Assembly: GCF_036785885.1 (NCBI RefSeq)
Contig: NC_092312.1
Location: 25,190,001 to 25,254,000 of the forward strand
Source of the DNA: Coffea arabica
Taxonomy: Eukaryota; Streptophyta; Magnoliopsida; Gentianales; Rubiaceae
Length of the DNA stretch: 64,000 bases
Direction: 5' to 3'
In this document: positions 45,886 through 58,207 of the stretch, piece after piece
Position numbering within the stretch: the stretch's first letter is position 1
How the letters are laid out: every line of letters begins with the position of its first letter
Position numbers and translations under genes: made by a program
The notes under the pieces: model-generated
The model's database searches: none
What the model saw: the letters and a program-made list of their open reading frames with translations, nothing else
What the model was told of the DNA's origin: nothing

Positions 45886-46049
45886 GTGGAGCTTCAAGTT
45901 GCTAGACTGGGCAATAGAGCAAAATTCGTGGTTGGATCCTAGTTAACTATTAAGATCATGTGGATTGGTAGCTGTTACTAATTCAAAAATTTAATGAATG
46001 GTATCCTTGTTTCAATGGCTTGGCAAAAAGTATTGATGGCAAAGGATGG

Positions 46050-47088
46050 AAGTCGAAAGCATGGAGATACATGACGATGAATTTAGGCAGGTGATTCAAG
46101 AGTCAAGGAAAAGGTGGAGTTCAATATTGATTTTGGACGTAAATTGGTGGAGACTTTCTCACACCTCCAACGGTTGATACTTTACCCCGGTAAATTTTAG
46201 ATTTTGGTTATGTTCTTTGGGTGTGTAGCACATGTCCCAAAGAAATAAAGAAATCTAATTTTCATGCGTCAGAAAACTCTGACAGTTGCGATTTTTTCGT
46301 TTTAGGTGGAATCTTGAAAAACTACACGTGACGAGACAGTCCTGAGGATGGAAAGAAGTATGGTGATTTTACCACTTGGTTACCTCAATAATTAGGGTTA
46401 GAACTCACAGAAGAGAATCCCGGATTGCAAGTGGTGGTGAGAAAAAATCCTGTAAAAGGAGATGGTGAATTGAAACACCTTCTCACAAGTCAACTGGAGG
46501 TTGGATTCGGGATAACTACACATGTTCATTTGCTGATTGAATTAATTTGATATCAGAACTGTATTGATTAGGGTCTGTAGTTCGATACCATATTATTTGG
46601 TAGTTGAAGGCAAATGATTGTTAAAAGAAATTTTCGCTAAGGTGGAGATTTGTTAAGAAATTGAATTAATTTTTTTTAGATAGATTTCTTGTTTTATGTG
46701 AAAGTAACTAATTTCCTAATTGGTTCTAGTTATTTGAAGTAGTAGCTAAGGAATATTCTATTTAGTTTAGGATTAGAAGTTATTTTCTACAAGTGTAGAA
46801 ATTAGAATTGATTTCCTATTGTTATTTGGATTTTGGTCAAATAATGTTCTCTATAAATATATGAGTTGACATACCATACAAAGACACATAAGGGTACACA
46901 AGAGGCAACATGTAACCTTATACATGGGTGGTGAGAGAGGGTTCTTAGGAGATGAGAGATAGTATATAAGGATTGGGTTTGGATTCAAGTTGTATTCTTG
47001 TATAGGATTTTTCTCTCATAATAAAGAACGGGTTTTCTCTCCGTGGACATAGACTCAATGGTGGAGTCGAACCACATTAAATATTGTG
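46050..47088 (+). mobile_element. 3' end of a copia-like element (truncated)
   Basis: A polypurine-like GCTAAGGTGGAGATT at about 46,637-46,651 precedes TGTTAAGAAATTGAATTAAT, the likely start of a plus-oriented LTR. The LTR-like part has a TATAAATA-type box (about 46,853), an AATAAAG near 47,019 and CGAACCACATTAAATATTGT, typical of copia LTR R/U5 ends. It stops where the Athila-like LTR begins at about 47,089. No coding sequence remains. Confidence 0.5.
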
Positions 47089-48776
47089 TGTTGACGGGAT
47101 TTTTATATCAATGCAAGTTTAAATTCGATTTTTATACCCGTTAGCTGCAAGTATACAGGCCGAAACTGTAATGTAGGGAATGTATCGGGTCGATCCCACG
47201 AGGAGCAATTTAAACAAGTACTAAACCCCTTATTTTTCTCTATTATTTAGACTTACAATAAATTTGATTAGAGAAAGTGTATTGCTATAGTCTACAAATC
47301 TAATACACAAATCTAGTTTAACAAATGCTAAATGCAAATGAAGAATTCTTACTCAAGAAAGACTCTAGGGATGTAGATTCCATTTATGGTATAATCAACA
47401 CGAATGAATGGATTTACCTCTTGTTATTATTCTTGTTTAACCAGAGATTCATTTTCAAATTTATCAAGTCTCATTCTCATGATGAAATGGCCTAGAGTAG
47501 TTCAGTTTTTCCTATTTTCATGGTGAAATACTACTACTGCTCTGTTTTCTTTCATGAAATGCTAAGTAATCCACTTAAGTGTATCTCTATTTTCATGAAC
47601 ATACAACTTAAGCTCTACTCATGTGTTTCTATTATTACTATCAATTCTCATTGAATAATAACAACTATAAACATGCCATTGGCGATCAATCAATAACAAG
47701 TAATCACAGCTACACAAGTAGACAAGTTGATATAAGATATAACAAGTGTAAATCACATTCAATTAGTATTATTTAGCCATAAATTTCATCTACTCCCTAG
47801 ATTAAGGAGTTTAGCTACTCATGAATGATTTAACAATCAAACTCACAAGTTTATTAATGCCAAACATCATGAAGTACAAGTACAAGAAAGATAAAAGAAA
47901 GCTTAGCCAATTGAAGGTGAAGCTCTCCAATTCCTGCTATACTCCTGCACAATATGATTAGAAGTGAAAAACTCCAAATACTTCTCCAAGAACTCCTATC
48001 TAGAGAGAAACTAGATACAAGAAGGAAAATTAGCTACGTATGGTAAATCTGCTTCTCCCTTGTGTCTCTGCATAAAAGGTGGTAGAAAGTCTACTCCTCT
48101 CACTTCATAATTTTCTCCACTCAGATTTTGTAAAAACAAAGTCAAAGATATGATATTTCCTTTTAACCACACTCATTTGGTCTTCTCTTTTGTTGCAGAA
48201 GCATGTGCCACTGATTTTTGTCACTCAAAATAGTTGGAAAAGTTGTGAGAAAGGTAAAAAAAAACGGCTGTGGCACTTCCTGAGAAGAGACACAAATCCG
48301 AGCCTCGGATCCGAGGGGTGAAAACGGATCCGAGGTCGGATCTTCATGATCCGAGGGATTTCATGATGGATCCGAGGTTGGTTCGTCTGACCTCAGATAC
48401 ACTCCTCCAGAAGTACAGACGAGGGCTCGAATCTATCTCTGCTCTCACAAATCCGAGCTCGGATCCGTGCCATTAAATTTCCAGTTTTTCACTTCTTTCC
48501 TTTTTCCTTCATTTTTTGCTCCTAATTTCTTGTGTACTTTATCCTCTGGATGATCCTTACATTTCTTTCCGCTCATGCATGAATTTCATACATCAATAAC
48601 CTTCACAATTTCACAAAATTAACGCATTAACCCACTCATTTATCAAGTTTTGATCACTTAAACAATATTTAAGCAATTATCACCAAAAGAGTTCAAATAT
48701 GACTTTAATCTTCTCAAAACATACCAAAAGTTCATACCAGATTTGTACAAAATATACGTTAAATATTCATTTATCA
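47089..48776 (-). repeat. 3' LTR of the Athila-like gypsy element
   Basis: On the plus strand it runs from TGTTGACGGGATTTTTATAT to CATTTATCA. The CCGTTAGCTGCAAGTATACA and ATGTATCGGGTCGATCCCAC segments are typical of Athila-type LTR ends. The part 47,457-48,630 is repeated at 57,034-58,207 with about 96-97% identity by eye. Exact ends are tentative. Confidence 0.7.
48296..48475. repeat. GGATCCGAG-rich cluster in the 3' LTR
   Basis: Dense near-palindromic copies of CTCGGATCCGAGG-type sequence; each GGATCC core is itself a palindrome. The same cluster is in the 5' LTR (57,872-58,045), and a third, differently arranged one is at 52,385-52,595. Confidence 0.85.
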
Positions 48777-50099
48777 AATTCCTCCACACTTGAATCATTG
48801 CTTGTCCTCAAGCAATTTTACACATAATTTACTACAATAATTCAAGAGATAAAATAATATATATACTTTTGTCAAATTTAATTCCTCAAAAACCTGGAAA
48901 CCAATCATTATGCCATTTCTCAGATTACACTAAATACTCATAATATTCAATTAAAGAAAAATAATTATGCCTTAATTTTAACAAATTCAAATCAATCTCT
49001 CATTTTATCCTAATTCCACAAATAAGTAAATCACAAAGTCATTTCTATGGCCTTTCTCATCCCATAACAATCAAAATTTTCATAACTAAGAGGGATTTAT
49101 TCATACTTCATTTAATTTAAATAGTAAAAATGTCTTTTTACGCGAAAATCGACACTTTTAGGTGAAAATTTCCGATTACTCAACATTTCACTTATTCAAA
49201 TTGCTAAGCATACTCTTAATTCTGATATCTTTTTACGCGAATATCGACATTTGTAAATGCCAACCCCCGGTTACTCAGTATGCGAATCATTGGAGTAGAA
49301 AATATTATTATTATTATATATATATATATTTTTTTTACAATAATTTTTTTTCTTTTCCCTCTAAGCATAATTAAAGGAAGAATCTGGCCTTGTCTTGACT
49401 ATATCAATCACTTACTTATAAAATTAAGTAAAAATGAGAAATATCATTAAACATGCAAAATTCTAAGCATAATTTTTCTTATTTAACTGAGTATACTTTC
49501 TAAAATGTAAAAATCCTAATTGCATAATGACTAATTTCAAGTCAAATAAGGACTAAACTTTTCCAAAATACATATAACATTTTATCCAATGGAAGAATTA
49601 GGCACTTAAATTTGAACATTTTGGCCATTATTTGAAAGAATTGCAATGAAATATTGGAAAATATTTTAGAAAAAATTTTGACAGAGTTTCCCCATATAAT
49701 TTGGACAAAACTCCCTGCCAACAGCCTCAATTTCAAGAAAATTACCCTCAAGACAATATTTTCAAATATAATTTCAACATTTTTAATCCATCAACAACTC
49801 AAATCATGCATTTCAAAACACAACCATCTATAAAATAAATTAATCCCTCCCCCACACTTAAAATCTACAATGTCCTCATTGTAGAGGAAGGTTAAAGAAA
49901 CTGAAACTTCCCTCAAATAGGTGGTGATTCAATTTGAAGTCCTTAATCCTCACGATCATCCAACTTCTGTCCACAATGAAACAAAAGAGTACAAAAAATC
50001 ATAAGTAGCACAAGAGAATCCAATATGAAAACTACAAAGTTTAAACCAAATACAATAAAAGAAAAATAAAGCAACAAAAGATGTAATCAGCTAAAGATC
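48777..50099. other. 3' untranslated region of the Athila-like element
   Basis: Non-coding AT-rich stretch between the 3' LTR and the accessory ORF. It contains two related motifs, CCTCCACACTTGAATCATTG with CTTGTCCTCAAG (48,780) and CCCACACTTAAAATCTACAA with TGTCCTCATTG (49,850), of the type found in Athila/Tat UTRs. It has an AT microsatellite at about 49,306-49,330. Confidence 0.5.
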
Positions 50100-51461
50100 T
50101 TCATGGCTGCTCAGAACGAGGGTCTACTGCCTCCTCAGTTCCATGAGGACCTTATGATGTACCAATATGCCCCTCATCCTGCTGAGGTGTCGCAGTAGGC
50201 GACCGGCGGATATGGAAATGGTCCTCGATTGCACGAAGACGGCGATCATGGCTGTTGAGTCGCTCCGTCATCATCTGCTCAGTCTGGTCGATGCGCTCGA
50301 CGACTCGAGTCTCCATACAACAGATGGCATTGAGGAGCTCTTGCTACTTGGATCGCGGCGGAGGTGGTGGTCGTGGAACGGGAGGAGGAAAAGTCTGCTG
50401 GGCCTCCGTCTCTTGAGCTTCTGGTTCCTGCTGAGTGTGAGGTGGAGACTGAGCAGAAGTTGAAGCCTCTCCCGTGTCTCGAACCAGAGAAACTCCAAAA
50501 TCTGTAGGGATACCCAAGGACCGTAATATTGAAACATTGACCTCATCAACTGCCTTGGTAGTAATGGCTCTCTCCTCATCCAAGGGTACCTTGAACTTTT
50601 CAAACAGAAGAGTGAGGAGACGAGGAAACCCTAAACAAGTCTCACCGGCTCGCATGCGGGCTATAGTGCGCATATAGCTAATAATGATGCTGCCTAGAGG
50701 AATTCCTGTCAGCTGCCGACCTATTCCATTCATCATCTTATCTAAAAAGTAAAGGTCGCTATTTCAAACTTCTCTTTTTCCACTCCTCTTAGGTACCACA
50801 TTAAAAGCAAAGAGATAAATGATAAGGTGGTACTTAGGCTCAAATGAATCGACATAAACGAGGAGTTTCTTCGAACTCCCTCGTTCCCGGTACTGACCCT
50901 TAAGATGTGATACGGCTTTGCCCACTTGCCATAGATCACGTGCCTTAAACTCTTTGGTCAATTTCACGTCTTCCCCGTCATCCTTGAGTTTGACGAATTG
51001 GGCGATTGTATCTCAATTGAGAGCCACTCTTTTGTCTCGAACCCACGAGACGATGAGGTTGCCACTGTGACTTTGTTTGTTTTCTACATTGGCGTAGAAT
51101 TCTCGGACCAGATTGGGGTAGTAGTGCTTGGCAATTGAAGAATATTCTCCCATCCGAGTCTCTTGAATGCCGTAGAAATATGGTAGTGCGCATCCACCTC
51201 CAGTGCTAGGTGCTTTTCAACAATAATTTCCTTATCTAAACCTGCTTCGTACCACTGTTGATTCTCAAGTGACGTGAATCTAGTGGTGTCATAATCTGGA
51301 AGCGGCTCGTCGCAGCTGGTGGATGCGGTCTTCTGACGAGACCGAGGTGGTGGCTCAGGCTAAGGAGATTCTTCCTCAGGCGACTCTTCATGTGAGGGAG
51401 TACACTCCTCGCTTGAAGATGGTGTAGGAGTACGAATACGAGCCCTCCTTGTGCGAGCCAT
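50100..51461 (-). pseudogene. Accessory 3' ORF of the Athila-like element (plant-transposon-protein type)
   Basis: The frame starts at ATG 51461 (MARTRRARIRTPTPSSSEE), meets TAG at 51360-51362, then continues through frameshifts. Recognisable pieces are WQVGKAVSHLKG and LLVYVDSFEPKYHL (50,764-50,967), YLFAFNVVPKRSGKREV, then MMNGIGRQLTGIPLGSIIIS (50,736), FEKFKVPLDEERAITT and a Pro/Gln-rich tail (50,344). This is the kind of extra ORF found 3' of pol in Athila/Tat elements; its function is unknown and an envelope-like role has been proposed. Broken in several places. Confidence 0.65.
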
Positions 51462-51479
51462 AGTACCTATACACAAACA

Positions 51480-53185
51480 AAATGAATGTGTATTATAAAC
51501 AATATAATCTTGCTCAAACATGTTAAATGAGAATTTAAGAAAATTTCGGCAGAATTTTCCCTTGAAAAAGGGCTAAACTCCCTGCCAACAATCAATACAT
51601 ACTTTGCTTAACACATTCTTAAATTCAATTTTAACATTTAGACGCTATATTCTCAATAAAGAAATCATATCATGCACAGTAAGTCCAAACACTTGAGAAT
51701 TATAGACATTTGCAAGAATGAACATCTCAAACAGTTGAGCATATCTCCAATCCACTGCGTGTAAATCCACATTTTCATATGCATTGCCAAAATATCCTAA
51801 ATCTTCACAATTGTCAATTTGCATACACATGAGTTCCAATTTGTCCACACAAATGCAAATTATCTCAACAAAATAAGAGATTTCAAGCAAAAATACCAAA
51901 AATATCACCAAATCCATAATTTTCCCTATACTAAGCACAAAAATATTAGTAACAACATATTCTAGTACAATGTAGCACATTTGTATTAAGAAATTTCAAC
52001 AAATATGCATTTATCTCAATATACCCAAAAACTAGAAAAATGCAAAATTAGAAGTTATGAAATCTCAAAGAGAATTGCAAATTGTTACCTCAAATGTGTA
52101 GATTGATGATGGAGGATGAAAATGAAGTAAAATTTGACATAGAAACACGCCAAAATACCCCCCAAATTGAAGAAATTAGGTGCGGCCCGAATTGTGGTTT
52201 TGAAAATCAAAATCCTTCTTTGATGTTGTTTTTTGGTAAAATAGATTGGGGTTAATGATCAGGAGAAGTTTGGGGAGGTTTATATGGTGAAAATTTGGAT
52301 GAGTGATGGATGAAATGGGAGATTGGAGGAAGAGGGTAGGGTTTCGGTGAGAAGAGGGAAAAGGGAATTCGAAAAATGCAGAAACGAGGCTTCGGTTCTG
52401 CTATATCCACGAACCGATCCGAGCGCGGATCGGTTCTGCAAGGCCTCGGATCTGACAAGGCTCGGATCCGTCTTAACAGAACCATAGACGAGCCCTCGGA
52501 TCCATCTGGGTTGGTTTGGATCCGAGCTCGTATCCTATGGATCCGAGGTCGGATTTGTCTGGGCTTTTAGGGCCCAAGCTCGGATCCGCATTTCTTTGCA
52601 CTAATTGCAGAAACTGCAATTTTTCAAACTTTTTCTCCCTTTTTCGGCCAATTCCAAATTACACATTGGACATACTTTTTTATCAATTCCAACCTCTCAC
52701 GCACATGTAATATACCATAAACACAATATCCAACCTCTCAAAACACATCAATCACATCTACATTGAAAATCTAGGGGTGAGGTTCCTCGATCATTTTTGC
52801 ATTTTTACACAAAAATGGCATTTTTGGGCATTAAATGCACATCAAATAAGTCCATGAGCATTTATAACCATGTGATCACCAAAACTCACTTAAATATACT
52901 TGAAATGCACAATTTATATATATGCATGGGAATTTTAAGCACTTAAAACACAATTTGGCAAGAAAATCTCCCTTTTTACACTTATTCTTCAATTGTACTT
53001 CCAAGATGGATGATGAGACTTCAGTGCCTCCTGCAAACAAGTGAAATATATCTAATTAGTCAATGAAATCACACCAAAATATAAGAAACACATAAAAACT
53101 CACAAATACAATATTATTATTATTGGGTTGCCTCCTAACAAGCGCTTTTGTTTATAGTCGTTTGCTCGACTCCCCTATAATTTCT
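51480..53185. other. Non-coding spacer between accessory ORF and pol
   Basis: Internal region of the Athila-like element with no convincing frame. It contains the GGATCCGAG cluster at 52,385-52,595 and, next to pol, the phrase GGGTTGCCTCCTAACAAGCG (about 53,125), typical of this lineage. Confidence 0.5.
52385..52595. repeat. GGATCCGAG-rich cluster between pol and accessory ORF
   Basis: At least six copies of CGGATCC or GGATCCGAG variants, including ACCGATCCGAGCGCGGATCG, which is close to a perfect palindrome. It is a different arrangement from the LTR clusters, so not a simple LTR copy. Confidence 0.85.
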
Positions 53186-56100
53186 TTAACTTTCCATTGC
53201 ATTTCCTAAGGAGTAAATTACTCCTTTAGGAAACTTTTCTCCAGCCAAATAGAGTTTCAATCTTTGACCATTTACTTTGAATGGGACACCATTTTCTCCT
53301 TTTATTTCCACTGCTCCATAAGGAAACATGCGAACCACTTCAAATGGCCCGAACCATCGAGACTCAAGCTTTCCAAGGAATAATTTAAGTCTCAAGTTAA
53401 ACAATAACACCTTTTGCCCTACTTCAAAATGCTTAGGAAGAATGTGTTTATCATACCAAAATTTCACTTTTTCTTTGTAAATCTTGGCATTTTCATACGA
53501 AATTAGCCGCAATTCCTCCAATTCGCTTAACTCAAGCATTTTCTTTTCACCTGCAGATTTAAAATCAAAATTAATCGCTTTAACGGCCCAATAAGCTTTA
53601 TGTTCTATTTCTACAGGTAAGTGACACGTTTTCACATAAACAAGCTTATATGGAAACATTCCCAACGGCGTTTTAAATGCTGTTCTATACGTCCACAATG
53701 CATCTTCAAGCTTGTTCGACCAATCCTTTCTTGATCGATTTACCGTTTTCTCCAAAATGATTTTAATTTTCCGGTTGGCCAACTCCGCTTAACCATTAGC
53801 TTGAGGATGATAGGGGAGTGACTTTTTATGCCTGCATCCATATTTAAGCAACAAAGTGTCAATAATTTTATTGCAAAAATGCTTACCTTCGTCGCTTATT
53901 ATTCCCTTAGGAATTCCGAACCTGCAAAATATGTTCCGCTTAAGGAATTTACGTACAACTTTAGCATTATTAGTTTGGAAAGGAATAGCGTCCACCCATT
54001 TAGAGACATAATCAACTGCTAATAAGATGTACTTATTATTATATGAACTAGGAAATGGTCCCATAAAATCAATGCCCCAAATATCAAATAACTCAACTTC
54101 CAAATATGTAGTCAAAGGCATTTCATTCTTTCTTGAGATATTACCGGTTCTTTGGTATTGATCACAACTTTTAACCCAATTCCTAGTGTCTCGGTATATA
54201 GTAGGCCAATAAAATCCAGATTGCCATATCTTTGCTATGGTCTTAGTAGTACTAAAATGACCTCCCGTTTCAAGAGTATGACAATGCATTAAAATACTAT
54301 GTACCTCCTTCTCCGGAACACGTCTTTTAATTATTCCATCTGCACAATGTTTGTAAAAGAATGGTTCCTCCCAAAAGTAATGTTTAGCATCATTTAAGAA
54401 TTTTTTCCTTTGATGAGAATTCATATCACTTGGTATCACTCCACTAGCTATAAAGTTAACTAGATCAGCATACCATGGTGACTTATAAATTGCCATTAAA
54501 AACTCATCTGGAAATTCTTCTTTAATGGAAGAATGGTCTTCTTGAGGCATGTTCTCCAGTCTAGAAAGATGATCAGCAACTAAATTCTCGGATCCTTTTT
54601 TATCTTTGATCTCCAAATCAAATTCCTGCAATAATAAAATCCATCGAATTAGTCGAGGTTTTGCATCTTTCTTATTTAACAAATATTTAAGTGTTGCATA
54701 GTCAGTATAAATGATAACTTTAGATCCTACTAAGTATGATCTAAACTTATCCAATGCAAAAATCACTGCTAGCAACTCCTTCTTTGTTGTTGCATAGTTG
54801 AGTTGGGATTCATTTAATATTTTACTTGCATAATAAATGACATGAAGTCGCTTATCATGTTTTTGCCCAATAACAGCCCCAACTGCAAAATCACTTGCAT
54901 CACACATTAATTCGAATGGAACGCTCCAATCTGGTGATGCTATTATGGGTGCGGAGACAAGTTCCTTCTTCAACCTATTAAAAGCAAATAAACACTCATC
55001 ATTAAAGTGAAAAGGAACATCTTTTGCAAGTAATTCACATAAAGGTTTAGCGATCTTGAAAAAATCCTTAATAAATCGTCAATAAAATCCCACATGTCCA
55101 AGAAAGCTGTGAATGCCTTTCACACTGGTCGGTGGAGGTATTCTCTCAATAACTTCTATTTTGGCTTGATCAATCTCAATACCTTTTGCAGAAATTTTGT
55201 GGCCTAACACAATACCCTCACAAACCATGAAGTGACATTTTTTCCAATTGAGTACAAGGTTTGTTTCTTCACATCTCTGCAAAATTAGATCTAAATTGTT
55301 AAGACAATCATCATAAGTAGATCTAAATACAGAAAAATCGTCCATGAAGATTTTCATAATTTTCCCATTAAAATCAGAGAAAATTGCCATCATGCATCGT
55401 TGGAAGATGGCCAGTGCGTTGCACAGTCAAAAAGGCATCTTTCGAAATGCAAAAGTGTCGTAAAGACAAGTGAATGTAGTCTTCTCTTGATCTTCCGGTG
55501 CAATAACTATTTGATTGTATCCTGAAAAACCATCCAAGAAACAATAAAATTCATATCCGGCCAATCTTTCTACCATTTGATCAAGAAAGGTAAAGGGAAA
55601 TGATCCTTTCTAGTAACTGCATTCAATTTCCTATAATCTATACAAACTCGCCACCCAACCACAACTCTAGAAGGAATCATTTCATCATTTTTACCATGTA
55701 CTATGGTTATCCCCCATTTCTTTGGCACTACATGTATAGGAGAAATCCAAACACTATCAGAAATTAGAAAAATTATGCCTGCATCCAGCCATTTAAGGAT
55801 TTCTACTCTTACCACTTCTTTCATGTTTGGATTTAGCCTTCTTTGAGTTTCAACCACTGGTTTAGAATTCTCGTTCAATAAAATCCTGTGCATACAAATA
55901 GTTGGACTAATTCCTTTGATATCAGAAATTGTCCATTCTATAGCCTTTAAATGCTTCCTCAAAACACGTAAAAGCTTGTTTGGTTGTTCTAGTGCTGAAT
56001 TTACAATCACCGGCAGTGTCTCTTTTTCTCCAAGAAACACATATTTAAGGTGCTTAGGCAGCGACTTAAGCTCAATCTATGGTGCTTGCTCATATGATGG

Positions 56101-57056
56101 TGGAGGTAGCCCTTTGCTCAGTCCTAACTTTTCATATGCATTTCTCCTTTTGTAAAGAACCTGTGCCTGCAAAAATTCAATCATTTCTTCATGTTGCTCC
56201 TTTTGTATACCTATACCATTAAGACAAAGTTCAAGAGAATCATTATTAAGATTAACTTGACTCATTTCTAATGTCAATTCATCACATATGTCAACTGAAT
56301 AAACATGGTCAGTAAAAGAGGGATATTTCTTCACTTTACTTAAATCAAATTCCACTTCCTCTTCACCGATTTGGAACTTGAACTTACCTCGTTTAACATC
56401 TATTATTGTACCTGCAGTGGCTAGAAATGGTCTACCAAGTATAATAGGTACATTTACATCTTTCTCCATATATAAAATAACAAAATCAACAGGAATAATG
56501 AATTTCTGCACTTTAATAAGCACATTCTCCAATATGCCCATTGGATGTCTAACAGACCTGTCAGCCAATTGCAAGGAAATATTAGTACGCTTCAACTCTT
56601 TCAACCCCAATTGCCTAGCCACAGTTAAAGGGATCAATGACACACTTGCACCAAGGTCACAAAGTGCTTTAGAGAATTCTACATTGTGAAACTCCCTGGA
56701 TCTTTCAACTTGGGTGGCAATTTGTTTAGTATGATTGCATTACATTCTTCCGTTAATACAATTGTCTCACTATCTACCAACTTCCTTTTCTTGGTCATTA
56801 TCTCCTTGAGAAACTTTACGTATGAAGGAATCTGCAAAATAGCATCCACAAAAGGAATGTTAATATGTAATTGTTTAAAAATATTGATAAATTTCTCAAA
56901 TTCTTTGTCATTTCTTGAAGGCTTCAATCTTTGAGGGAATGGCACCGGTGGAGGAATTGGTGTTGTATCTCCCATTTGTGGTTCATTTTCCTCCATCGTT
57001 TCTTTCCCTTTTTCTTCCTTGCTTTCCTCTCCTAATTTACCAAGTCTCATGCTCAT
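53186..57056 (-). pseudogene. Athila-like gag (C-terminal part) and pol remnants
   Basis: Pieces in order: gag remainder 57056-56679 (FPQRLKPSRNDKEFEKF, LPPKLKDPGSF); protease from about 56,690 with DLGAS and IPLTVARQLGL (56643-56077); reverse transcriptase start 56040-55570 (WISPIHVVPKK, VCIDYRKLNAVTRKDHFPLP) and part 2 at 55393-55079 with FMDDFSVF and the GHKISAKGIEID stretch; RNase H 54973 onward ([40 protein letters not shown]); integrase with the zinc-binding [16 protein letters not shown] region and SCDQYQRTG, the core WGIDFMGPF and SDEGKHFC, and a TAA at 53789-53791 inside HPQANG; integrase C-terminus to 53186. Several frameshifts and stops make it inactive. Domain order RT-RH-IN marks Ty3/gypsy. 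Confidence 0.9.
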
Positions 57057-58207
57057 GATGAAATGGCCTAGAGTAGTTCAGTTTTTCCTATTTTCATGGT
57101 GAAATACTACTACTACTCTATTTTCTTTCATGAAATGCTAAGTAATCCACTTAAGTGTATCTCTATTTTCATGAACATACAACTTAAGCTCTACTCATGT
57201 GTTTCTATTATTACTACCAATTCTCATTGAATAATAACAACTATAAACATGCTATTGGTGATCAATCAATAACAAGTAATCACAGCTACACAAGTAGACA
57301 AGTTAATACAAGATATAACAAGTGTAATCACATTCAATTAGTATTATTTAGCCATGAGTTTCATCTACTCCTTAGATTAAGGAGTTTAGCTACTCATGAA
57401 TGATTTAACAATCAAACTCACAAGTTTATTAATACCAAACATCATAAAGTACAAGTACAAGAAAGATAAAAGAAAACTTAGCCACTTGAAGGTGAAGCTC
57501 TCCAATTCCTGCTATACTCCTGCACAATATGATTAGAAGTGAAAAACTCCAAATACTTCTCCAATAACTCCTATCTAGAGAGAAACTAGATACAAGAAGG
57601 AAAATTAGCTACGTATGGTAAATCTGCTTCTCCCTTGTGTCTCTGCATAAAAGGTGGTAGAAAGTCTACTCTTCTCACTTCATAATTTTCTCCACTCAGA
57701 TTTTGTAAAAAAAAAGTCAAAGATATGATATTTCCTTTTGACCACACTCATTTGGTCTTCTCTTTTGTTGCAGAAGCATGTGCCACTGATTTCTGTCCCT
57801 CAAAATAGCTGGAAAAGTTGTAAGAAAGGTAAAAAAAAAACGGCTGTGGCACTTCCTGAGAAGAAAGACAAATCCGAGCCTCGGATCCGAGGGGTGAAAA
57901 CGGATCCGAGGTCGGATCTTCATGATCCGAGGGATTTCATGATGGATCCGAGGTCGGATCGTCTGACCTCAGATACACTTCTCCAGAAGTACAGACGAGG
58001 GCTCGGATCTATCTTTACTCTCACAAATCCGAGCTCGGATCCGTGCCATTAAATTTTCAGTTTTTCACTTTTTTTCCTTTTTCCTTCATTTTTTGCTCCT
58101 AATTTCTTGTGTACTTTATCCTCTGGATGATCCTTAAATTTCTTTCCGCTCATGCATGAATTTCATACATCAATAACCTTCACAATTTCACAAAATTAAC
58201 GCATTAA
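57034..58207 (-). repeat. Truncated 5' LTR of the Athila-like element
   Basis: Matches 47,457-48,630 with scattered substitutions and single-base indels. It lacks about 370 bases at the inner end, where it fuses to gag at AATTTACCAAGTCTCATG, and about 145 bases at the outer end. Confidence 0.88.
57872..58045. repeat. GGATCCGAG-rich cluster in the truncated 5' LTR
   Basis: Same arrangement as 48,296-48,475, with a few substitutions (GGTCGGATCGTCTGACC here against GGTTGGTTCGTCTGACC there). Confidence 0.85.

Larger units (their letters stand above)
47089..58207 (-). mobile_element. Decayed Athila-like Ty3/gypsy retrotransposon
   Basis: In minus orientation: truncated 5' LTR (57,034-58,207), gag remainder and pol (57,056-53,186), spacer, accessory ORF (51,461-50,100), 3'UTR and 3' LTR (48,776-47,089). 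The 5' LTR joins directly to mid-gag, so the LTR 3' end, primer binding site, leader and gag N-terminus are lost. The left copy is the fuller LTR. The right LTR also lacks its outer part, so no target duplication can be tested. Many stops and frameshifts make it inactive. Confidence 0.85.

Noticed and set aside
47089..47089. Intact Athila element with a target duplication
   Set aside because: The outer part of the right LTR is missing, so no duplication can be matched to the left flank.
50167..50677. Plus-strand ORFs opposite the Athila accessory ORF
   Set aside because: Shadows of the minus-strand frame, which alone has recognisable motifs.
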